Shown in pieces: positions 8,020-13,612 of a stretch of 15,524 nucleotides of DNA. The stretch is from Kiritimatiellia bacterium (GTDB taxonomy: Bacteria; Verrucomicrobiota; Kiritimatiellia; SLAD01), in the NCBI GenBank assembly GCA_007127595.1, contig SKZA01000209.1:1-15524 (forward strand), given 5' to 3'. The notes beneath the pieces are model-generated. The model saw only the letters and a list, made by a program, of their open reading frames with translations, ran no database searches and was not told where the DNA came from. The first letter of the stretch is position 1. Each line of letters starts with the position of its first letter. A program made the translations under genes and the position numbers.

Positions 8020-9542
8020 TCGATGCGCATGGCCTCCATGGGCGCCAACCGGGCGGCGCGAAATGAGGGGTACACGGCGGATATGGCGGCCAGCACAATG
8101 CCGACCGCAAGGGAAATCAAACCGGCGATCAGGATTTCCGCCCACGGCAGGGCGGGCCACAACAGCGAACGAAACGTCACGGCCATGCGCGTCGTGGCCA
8201 ACAGGAGACCGGCCAGCGCCCCGCCGAGACCGCCAACAAGACCCAACAGGGCGGCCTCAATCAGAAATACGGACATGATGAACGCGTCGAGCGCGCCCAG
8301 ACATTTCAGCGTGGCGATTTCCCGAAAGCGTTCCGTGACCGACATCAACATGGCGTTGGCGATACCGACGGCGCAGACAAGCATCGAAACGAACGCCAGC
8401 CATGTCATACGCGTACCGATTCCCATTAGGCCCCCGCCCGCTTCCCGTGTCTGGCGTTCGGCAATGGCCAACAGACGCGCATGCGCGCGTTGCGACGCGA
8501 TCTCTTCCAAACGCTCCGCCGTCAGGCCCCGGGTCGCAAGCTCGCTCTCGTGCATGACCCCGATGAACCATTCCGCGCCCTCGCGACTGCGCAGCATTTG
8601 CCAGATCATCTGCATCGTGACATCGCCCGGCAGGATATCCCGCCTTGCGGCGACCGCCTGACGAACGCCGTGTATATTGATTGTACCTTCGATAAGCAAG
8701 GTGTAATCCAAACGCTCGACTTCGACCGCAAGCAATGAGGCGGTCTCGGGCGTGAGGGCGAACCCGGCCTCGCGTAACGTGTCGCCGAAAGCTCCGTCAG
8801 CGTCGCGCAACGCCTCGACCACGGGCTGCTCGCCCAACGTTGCCTGAATGGCGGCAATCGCGCGCGATTGGCCGTCGCGCACTTTGGAAACCAACGTTTC
8901 CAGTTCGTCCCAGCGCTCGATGAAGGCCTGGAACTCCTCCAACGGAAAAGGAAAGCGAACGGTCCGCATATCCGCCAGATTACTCGTGAAATGGTGCCAG
9001 GCGCGCTCGCTTTGCAGTCGATCAAAGATCTGGGTGGACTCCACGGGCCCGACCAATACGCGGCGTCGCCCGTAATCAAGGTTGTCGAAGAAGCGCAGAT
9101 ACTGTATCGCCTCCCGCGCCACGGGTTGCAGGGCGAGGATTTCGTCCATGCCATAGCCGCTCATGGCGGTCAGTTCCCGCAGGTAGGGCGAGGCGTCTTG
9201 CAGAGCCGCCTCAACTTCCTCATCGGCCGGCTCATCGGGGAGGGTTCGCCTCACCTCTTCCGCCAATCCCTCGAGAATCTCCTCCGCGGTTTGCGGCATG
9301 GACAGGCGTGCAATCCAACGATCCACGCGATGCATTTCCTCGATCTGGTCGCGAACCGATTCGGCCACGGCACGTTTGATAAGACTTTCCGTGAGGATAT
9401 TCATTAGGAACGCCATCGCCACGACGATCACCGCCACCGTGACCACGGCCCGGAAGAGACGGTACTTCACACCGGTTACCGCGATCTGAAAGATGCGGCC
9501 GGGGGATAATACCGGTTGTTCCTGTACGTCGATTCTTTTCAT
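8016..9542 (-). CDS. FtsX/MacB-type ABC permease (508 aa)
   Basis: Inner-membrane permease with the standard four-helix plan. TM1 is at 31-50, a large extracytoplasmic region runs from 51 to 375, and TM2-TM4 lie at about 378-402, 420-450 and 468-492. The conserved cytoplasmic coupling helix is visible as TERFREIATLKCLGALDAF (403-421). The C-terminus YPSFRAARLAPMEAMRIE is the classic MacB/LolC ending. The extracytoplasmic region is unusually rich in charged helices and glutamate, and I do not recognise its fold. The gene starts with ATG 2 bp after the DUF6785 gene's stop and ends in an ATGA overlap with the ATPase gene, so the three are co-transcribed. With the ATPase and the giant fusion permease it would give a heterodimeric LolCDE-like complex. 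Alternative roles (macrolide-type efflux, lipoprotein release, mechanotransmission) cannot be separated from sequence. Confidence 0.92.
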   Translation of the reverse strand: MKRIDVQEQPVLSPGRIFQIAVTGVKYRLFRAVVTVAVIVVAMAFLMNILTESLIKRAVAESVRDQIEEMHRVDRWIARLSMPQTAEEILEGLAEEVRRTLPDEPADEEVEAALQDASPYLRELTAMSGYGMDEILALQPVAREAIQYLRFFDNLDYGRRRVLVGPVESTQIFDRLQSERAWHHFTSNLADMRTVRFPFPLEEFQAFIERWDELETLVSKVRDGQSRAIAAIQATLGEQPVVEALRDADGAFGDTLREAGFALTPETASLLAVEVERLDYTLLIEGTINIHGVRQAVAARRDILPGDVTMQMIWQMLRSREGAEWFIGVMHESELATRGLTAERLEEIASQRAHARLLAIAERQTREAGGGLMGIGTRMTWLAFVSMLVCAVGIANAMLMSVTERFREIATLKCLGALDAFIMSVFLIEAALLGLVGGLGGALAGLLLATTRMAVTFRSLLWPALPWAEILIAGLISLAVGIVLAAISAVYPSFRAARLAPMEAMRIE

Positions 9543-9544
9543 GA

Positions 9545-11596
9545 TCAGCCGGGCATAATCTCAAAGGGTCTGGGAATCTCGCCGCCGGTTACAACGAAGT
9601 AAATGAAGCTGATGATCATCGGGATCACGCCGCCCAACATTTCACCGGCAATCAGGCCGAACATCAGCGGTTTGAAACGTTGATAGACGCCCATCCCGCC
9701 GAACCGGGTGATAAGGACTTTTATCAGCCATCCGAACAGGAAGGCCTGGGCAAACGCGTTCCCCGCATAGGTTGACCATACGAGAAACATTACGGGATGC
9801 AACGGCCAGCCCGTGAAGCGCAGGCGCAGGAAAGAGAACAGCAGCACCAGCGCGGCGGCCGCGCCGAAAGCAATCAGCCCGTTGCGATGCGGGGACGCTT
9901 CCGCGAATCGTTTCAAACCGGTCACCTGCCCCGCTTCCTCCAGTTGTCCCTGCGCGTCGAGACGTTGCATGATGCTGATCGTTTCGTTGAACGGGCGCTT
10001 GGCCTGCTCGATCTTCCACAACGACACGTCCACTCCGCGTTCATACTGGAAATACAGCGTCGTCGGAATACCGACGGCCAGGCCGACCATTAAGGCAACC
10101 ACGACAAAGAACGCGGTCCGCCCGACCTTGGCCTTGCAGTCGTCGGCCAGTTTTAGTCCGTTCACGACATACGGCATCAGCGCCTCGCGCGTGTCATAGA
10201 AGAGCACCAGCGAAAGCATGAACATGATGAACAGGATTTCCGGGCCCAACGCGCGCGCGCCGAAGATCGCCCAGAGAATTGTCGCCGGCGTTCCGCTGAC
10301 CACGATGAAGAACAGCCCCGTCTCCGCCAACAGGCGGGCCATCACGAGGTACACCGCGACCAGCCCCATGCCGAACAGCAACGCGATCGGCCAGTCGAGC
10401 CCGACGTTCATGGCGGCGTACATGGTAAAGAACAACATGCCGATCATGAAAAAGCGCGCGCCCCAGATCGCCGACGACTCGACACGTTCTCCGGCGGGGA
10501 AACCCAGCGCCCGGCGAAACACCGCCGAATAGTACTGGCGCCCGGTATACAGGAGCACGGCCAACATACCGAAATAGGCGCCCATGATCATCATGGCGTC
10601 CATCGTCAGGCCGAACGGCCACGTACCCTGCCAGCCGCCGACGCCGACGCCGTACGTCGCGAAGATGCCTGCGATAAACACCCAGATGAACGGGCCGATG
10701 CCGAGCGACAACGACACTTCTTTCGGCAGGAAGTACGCCACGGCCACGACGGTAAAATAGATCGTGTACATGTTCAGCAGCGACTCGCCGCCGCCGACTT
10801 CAAACGTGGTCGACAGCTCCGCCAGCGGCGAGAAATCGACGCCGAGCGGTATCTGCCCGAAGAGATAGGTTGGGAACCAGAGATTGAGATAGTTATAGAG
10901 ATGAATGACAAACACACCGCCCAGTCCGAGCCAGAACAGATTATTGCTGAACACCGGACTTCGCTGTCCGTTTTCCTCCGGCAACAGCGATTTTGTGAAG
11001 GTCACAATTGGGTACGGTAGATGTTCGTGATCGGCCCATTGTCGATGGACGACCACCGCCAGACTCACCATCGCGATCCACAGACTCAGAATGATCGGCA
11101 ACCAAAACCAGAGCGGCGAACTCCACGCGTTCCAGGGCACTTCACCTGGGGACAAGCGATCGGACGCGTCCTTGAGACCGCGCGTATAACCGCCGAGTAC
11201 CGTGTCTGGATCTTCCGAGATATCGACCAACATGCCTTCGGGGACCAGATCCATCACCCCTTGTTGCTGCCAGCCGGGTTCGGTCAACTCGTAGCGATGC
11301 GGCATGATCAGCGCGGGCGTGAACAGGCGCAGCAGGTTCGACCCGGGAATCGCGCAAGACGCGAGGACGAGGACGAGGATCACCGCCAGTTCGGAACGCG
11401 TCAATGCGCCCGAGCGCTTGATACGCAACCAGAGCGGCAACACGAACGCGAGAAATAGGACCAGCAGACCGTAGACGGAGATGGGCATGAAATTGCCCAC
11501 AAACATCGTCTGCCGCATGATCCAATCGTTAAAGTAGGTATAGGAACAGACAAACGCCGCGCCTATTAACCCGAGGATAACCGCTCGAACCGTCAC
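9545..11596 (-). CDS. DUF6785/DUF6784-type OPT-like membrane protein (683 aa)
   Basis: Polytopic membrane protein with about 14 hydrophobic segments. The N-terminal half shows features I associate with DUF6785: a first helix followed by YFNDWIMRQT, ALTRSELAVILVLVLASC (64-81), EVPWNAWSSPLWFW (152-165) and QWADHEHLPYPIVTFTKSLL (186-205). The C-terminal quarter (FTGWPLHPVMF, then a glycine-rich last helix pair) fits DUF6784. Its motif order parallels the 666-aa OPT-like protein at 229-2229, so both probably belong to the OPT superfamily. Transport activity is inferred, not known. The GTG at 11596 is the most upstream in-frame start I can find; it overlaps the stop of a six-codon ORF that has its own excellent ribosome site. 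The stop is 2 bp from the next permease. This is the second gene of the compact array. Confidence 0.82.
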   Translation of the reverse strand: MTVRAVILGLIGAAFVCSYTYFNDWIMRQTMFVGNFMPISVYGLLVLFLAFVLPLWLRIKRSGALTRSELAVILVLVLASCAIPGSNLLRLFTPALIMPHRYELTEPGWQQQGVMDLVPEGMLVDISEDPDTVLGGYTRGLKDASDRLSPGEVPWNAWSSPLWFWLPIILSLWIAMVSLAVVVHRQWADHEHLPYPIVTFTKSLLPEENGQRSPVFSNNLFWLGLGGVFVIHLYNYLNLWFPTYLFGQIPLGVDFSPLAELSTTFEVGGGESLLNMYTIYFTVVAVAYFLPKEVSLSLGIGPFIWVFIAGIFATYGVGVGGWQGTWPFGLTMDAMMIMGAYFGMLAVLLYTGRQYYSAVFRRALGFPAGERVESSAIWGARFFMIGMLFFTMYAAMNVGLDWPIALLFGMGLVAVYLVMARLLAETGLFFIVVSGTPATILWAIFGARALGPEILFIMFMLSLVLFYDTREALMPYVVNGLKLADDCKAKVGRTAFFVVVALMVGLAVGIPTTLYFQYERGVDVSLWKIEQAKRPFNETISIMQRLDAQGQLEEAGQVTGLKRFAEASPHRNGLIAFGAAAALVLLFSFLRLRFTGWPLHPVMFLVWSTYAGNAFAQAFLFGWLIKVLITRFGGMGVYQRFKPLMFGLIAGEMLGGVIPMIISFIYFVVTGGEIPRPFEIMPG

Positions 11597-11626
11597 TCGC
11601 GCAAATTCTCCATTTGGCCCACCTCC
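11594..11626 (-). promoter_or_regulatory. Strong ribosome site plus six-codon ORF (MENLRE) overlapping the DUF6785 start
   Basis: On the minus strand, GGAGGTG (complement of 11620-11626) sits 6 nt before an ATG (11613-11611). That ATG opens a frame of only six codons, MENLRE. Its TGA stop overlaps the GTG start of the DUF6785 gene in the string GAGTGACG. The good ribosome site therefore serves the mini-ORF, and the DUF6785 gene has only a distant GGAG of its own. This suggests termination-reinitiation coupling or a leader peptide. A frameshift or sequencing error that split one longer reading frame is the main alternative. Confidence 0.5.
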
Positions 11627-11641
11627 GACACGAGGGGGTCA

Positions 11642-12046
11642 TCAATGATCTGACTGCGTCACCACCACCGCCAATGCGCCCCGTTGCAATAACGCTTTAA
11701 TATAACCCGTAACAGAAACCCTACTCTCATGAAAAGATAATCTGTGCTGAATCGCAAAGTTTTTGACGATGTCTTCTACGGTACGCCGGCCGTCGCACGC
11801 ACGCCAGATCGCCGCGCCGACCGGGTCCAGCACCGTCAGACGCTCTTTTGGGGGGCGAATCAGCCAGGAAAAGGGCGGAAACAGGAATTTTGGCGCGCGC
11901 GTCGGCACCGCGAGGGTCAGCGATCCGTCGTCCTCATCGCGTATTTTACGCGCGGCGGTATTGGGCAACAACACCGCGCGCAGCATATGATCCCACGCCC
12001 CGGCCGCCGACGCGGTGGTTTGACGTTTGGAGGTCTTCCCGCTCAT
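11642..12046 (-). CDS. PqqD-like small protein (134 aa)
   Basis: A small soluble protein whose C-terminal half is a PqqD/RRE-type winged-helix domain. Residues 67-84 (KERLTVLDPVGAAIWRAC) carry the typical L-D-x-x-G-x-x-I-W motif, followed by DGRRTVEDIVKNF and a final helix-strand ending in LLQRGALAVV. PqqD-type domains bind precursor peptides for radical-SAM or other RiPP maturases. No maturase or obvious precursor lies in this window. The N-terminal 45 residues are basic and look flexible. I chose the ATG at 12046 because GGAG lies 9 bases upstream; the frame extends to 12163 but that extension is translated repeat DNA. It opens the compact array, 45 bp ahead of the DUF6785 gene. The domain call is good; the role is open. 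Confidence 0.8.
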   Translation of the reverse strand: MSGKTSKRQTTASAAGAWDHMLRAVLLPNTAARKIRDEDDGSLTLAVPTRAPKFLFPPFSWLIRPPKERLTVLDPVGAAIWRACDGRRTVEDIVKNFAIQHRLSFHESRVSVTGYIKALLQRGALAVVVTQSDH

Positions 12047-12079
12047 GACACACAGCTCCGCGAAGAAATTTGAACCCGG

Positions 12080-12145
12080 CTTCGTTCTCCTGCGGAGACT
12101 ACGCCGTGGCAGGCAGAAGGTCGCAAAGACCGCCAAGAATGTGCC
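12080..12145. repeat. Probable dispersed intergenic repeat in front of the PqqD-like gene
   Basis: The stretch containing CTTCGTTCTCCTGCGGAGAC, ACGCCGTGGCAGG and GGTCGCAAAGACCGCCAAG resembles intergenic repeats I recall from PVC-type and related genomes (minus-strand reading TTGGCGGTCTTTGCGACC). It contains short dyads such as GGTC-GCAAA-GACC. Only one copy is present here, so the call rests on memory of the pattern, not on a second copy in the window. Confidence 0.35.
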
Positions 12146-12154
12146 GCGGTGCTG

Positions 12155-12169
12155 TTTTTCCAATCATTG
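12155..12169. repeat. Partial copy of the TTTTCCAA palindrome
   Basis: TTTTTCCAATCATTG matches the left arm, centre and first bases of the right arm of the palindromes at 12270-12351. It then breaks off into unrelated sequence instead of completing GGAAAA. It lies 115 bp from the first full copy and does not fit the 31-bp period. A GC-rich perfect hairpin, GCCCG-CCG-CGGGC, follows at 12173-12185. Confidence 0.65.
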
Positions 12170-12269
12170 CCTGCCCGCCGCGGGCGATGCGACGGCTTCT
12201 GGACCAGTAGGCTTGTTTGCTCAACCGATCCGTTCGCGCAAGTGGCAGGCGGGGAAGAAAAATTGCGCG

Positions 12270-12351
12270 TTTTTCCAATCGTTGGAAAAAAATTGGCCAA
12301 GTTTTCCAATCGTTGGAAAAAATTCTTCCTACTTTTCCAATCATTGGAAAA
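12270..12351. repeat. Three TTTTCCAA-N3-TTGGAAAA palindromes at exact 31-bp spacing
   Basis: Three perfect 8+3+8 dyads start at 12271, 12302 and 12333 with centres TCG, TCG and TCA. The first is extended to 9+3+9 (12270-12290). The start-to-start distance is 31 bp both times, about three helical turns, so all three face the same side of the DNA. The 12-bp spacers differ; the first contains the smaller palindrome TTGGCCAA. They lie in the 337-bp gap between the duplicated-domain gene (ends 12384) and the PqqD-like gene (starts 12046). I see no convincing sigma-70 promoter elsewhere in this gap. Confidence 0.85.
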
Positions 12352-12383
12352 GTTGAACCAATAACTTCTTTTCGTGCTTCTGT

Positions 12384-13274
12384 TCATTGTCTTTCCGGGA
12401 TGACCAGGAATTCGGGACAGGATTTCATGACTTCGTCCGCTCCATTTTTCGGATGCAGCGCGGCGCGCCGTTTGCCGGTAATGCAGATGGCCTGATACAG
12501 CCGGCCGTCGCCCGGATCCTTCCACGCCGATGATGCGTACCGGCCGCGCGGGAGCATGAGACCGCGCGGTTTCCATAACCCGTTCAGTCGCTCGATGCCA
12601 ATGTTCCCGCGCGTCACACTTTCGGGCCGCAATTCGCGCGCGGCGACGTCCGCCTGGTCGGCGAGCCAATCGCGCACCGGTTGTTTCAGCCAGGCATCCA
12701 CCATGCCGTAGCGACGAAAGATTCGGCGATCCGGCTTGCGCGGCCCGTCGAAGCGCATGCCCACGCGCGCGGGTTCCACCACACATTCCTCGAGTGTGAA
12801 TTGCTGTGGCACCCGGATATCCATGCCGAATGCGCGCCATTGTTGCAAGCCGTCCGCGTCGGGCACGACCGGGCGCACGGTATGCAGGACACGCGCCTCC
12901 AACGCCTCATCACGACGGGTCTCGTGGATGAAGACCACCTCGACGAGTACGCCGATCTCGTCGAAGTAGCGGCCATAACGGGATACGGTTTCGTGTTCGC
13001 GGCGACCGGTCAGGCCCGGCCATGAACGGCACGTAACGGTTTTGATGTTCTTCCACGTCGCCTCCAGAGAGGAGGCGTAATCTTTCAGCATTCGCTCGAA
13101 GTCCGGCTCGGACTTGAAGCGGCGCCAGTTCAACTCCACGCGAAAGCGGCGTCGGTCGGCGAACGCACAGCGACCCGCGTCCGGTTCGCGCGAAAACTGG
13201 AGACATTCCCAGTCGGACGGTATCCGGACGGCGATCTGTCGCCATATCCATTCGGTTGTATGTTCGTCGGCCAT
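12384..13274 (-). CDS. Uncharacterised protein with an apparent tandem domain duplication (296 aa)
   Basis: I do not recognise this protein. It has no signal peptide or membrane segment and is rich in arginine and tryptophan, so it is probably cytoplasmic. It seems to contain two copies of one domain, residues about 9-142 and 143-296. W11 with VRIPSDWECLQFSRE aligns to W146 with IRVPQQFTLEECVVEP. Downstream, GRCAFAD aligns to GMRFDG, and EVVFIHETRR aligns to QAICITGKRR. The opening strand pattern resembles PsbP/DcrB/Mog1-type folds, but that is only an impression. The ATG at 13274 has no clear ribosome site; a GCAGCCT hairpin (13294-13310) lies 20 bp upstream. It is on the same strand as the PqqD-like gene but 337 bp of repeats separate them, so operon membership is uncertain. 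Confidence 0.75.
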   Translation of the reverse strand: MADEHTTEWIWRQIAVRIPSDWECLQFSREPDAGRCAFADRRRFRVELNWRRFKSEPDFERMLKDYASSLEATWKNIKTVTCRSWPGLTGRREHETVSRYGRYFDEIGVLVEVVFIHETRRDEALEARVLHTVRPVVPDADGLQQWRAFGMDIRVPQQFTLEECVVEPARVGMRFDGPRKPDRRIFRRYGMVDAWLKQPVRDWLADQADVAARELRPESVTRGNIGIERLNGLWKPRGLMLPRGRYASSAWKDPGDGRLYQAICITGKRRAALHPKNGADEVMKSCPEFLVIPERQ

Positions 13275-13293
13275 GTACGCGAAGAAGGTTCAA

Positions 13294-13310
13294 GCAGCCT
13301 TTCAGGCTGC
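13294..13310. repeat. TTC-loop hairpin, part of a REP-like element
   Basis: GCAGCCT, loop TTC, AGGCTGC is a perfect 7-bp stem immediately in front of the 296-aa gene. It matches the second hairpin of the composite units at 13339-13382 and 13512-13556, including the preceding TCAA, but lacks a GTT-loop partner. It lies in the 5' leader of the 296-aa gene's mRNA and could affect its translation. Confidence 0.7.
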
Positions 13311-13338
13311 AGGGTTCGTTCATGGTTGGCATTATTCT

Positions 13339-13382
13339 GGGGGCGTTGCCCCCGGCTGAAGTCAAGCAGCCCTTCGGGCTGC
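13339..13382 (+). repeat. Composite two-hairpin REP-like unit, copy 1
   Basis: GGGGGC-GTT-GCCCCC (13339-13353) is followed after a 12-nt linker ending TCAA by GCAGCCC-TTC-GGGCTGC (13366-13382). Both stems are perfect. Stem bases differ between copies while the loops GTT and TTC and the TCAA linker end are kept, which shows compensatory change. Confidence 0.8.
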
Positions 13383-13462
13383 AACAGAAGCGTGCCGATT
13401 CACCACGATGGATTCAAGCAACCTTTCAAGGGATCGGGCGGGTTCATGTTTGATTGTTCCGC

Positions 13463-13504
13463 GGGTGTTACGCCCAGCTGCTGTCAAGCACGCCCACGGG
13501 CTGC
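13463..13504 (+). repeat. Composite two-hairpin REP-like unit, degenerate copy
   Basis: GGGTG-TTA-CGCCC (13463-13475) and then, after a linker ending TCAA, GCACGCCC and GGGCTGC (13488-13504) with one bulged base. Same orientation as the copy at 13339. A more decayed TTC-type remnant (CAAGCAACCTTTCAAGGG) is visible at 13415-13432. Confidence 0.6.
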
Positions 13505-13511
13505 AACCTAT

Positions 13512-13556
13512 GCAGGCCGAAGGCCTGCTTGATCATAGCCCGGGGCAACGCCCCGG
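13512..13556 (-). repeat. Composite two-hairpin REP-like unit, inverted copy
   Basis: On the plus strand GCAGGCC-GAA-GGCCTGC (13512-13528), then TTGATCATAG, then CCGGGGC-AAC-GCCCCGG (13540-13556). Its reverse complement has the same order as copy 1: GTT-loop hairpin, TCAA-ending linker, TTC-loop hairpin. Both 7-bp stems are perfect. Confidence 0.8.
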
Positions 13557-13581
13557 AATTCCAATCCAGCCTCCCTCCCCC

Positions 13582-13598
13582 GCAGGCTGAAAGCCCGC
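13582..13598 (-). repeat. Half unit: single GAA/TTC-loop hairpin
   Basis: GCAGGCT-GAA-AGCCCGC with one mismatch, followed by TTGAT as in the inverted copy. It begins 15 bp beyond the BCCT stop codon (13613-13615) and may act as a 3' mRNA structure for that gene. It has no T-tract typical of an intrinsic terminator. Confidence 0.6.
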
Positions 13599-13612
13599 TT
13601 GATCCCCCCGGC

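Noticed and set aside
8020..8160. N-terminal extension of the ATPase by 47 residues
   Set aside because: The extension is antisense-like arginine/histidine-rich sequence lying over the upstream permease's last helix. The ATG at 8019 gives a normal family length and a coupled ATGA junction.
7219..8661. 480-codon plus-strand open frame
   Set aside because: It lies antisense across the ATPase and FtsX permease genes, whose motifs are intact on the other strand. Its product is rich in Arg/His/Ala with no domain pattern, as expected for a GC-rich shadow frame.
12047..12163. N-terminal extension of the PqqD-like protein (39 residues)
   Set aside because: The added residues (such as FLAVFATFCLPRR) are translated intergenic repeat. 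The ATG at 12046 has its own ribosome site.
12270..12351. CRISPR-like array
   Set aside because: The repeats are perfect 19-bp palindromes with 12-bp spacers and only three copies. Repeat and spacer lengths are too short for CRISPR and no cas gene is present.
12043..12840. 265-codon minus-strand frame across the intergenic repeats
   Set aside because: Its peptides (FFQRLEN, FFPTIGK and the like) are just the TTTTCCAA palindromes read as codons, and the rest overlaps the 296-aa gene in another frame.
13280..13612. Small ORFs between the BCCT and 296-aa genes (for example 13256-13453, 13454-13798)
   Set aside because: They read through hairpin repeats, have no ribosome sites, and some run antisense into neighbouring genes.
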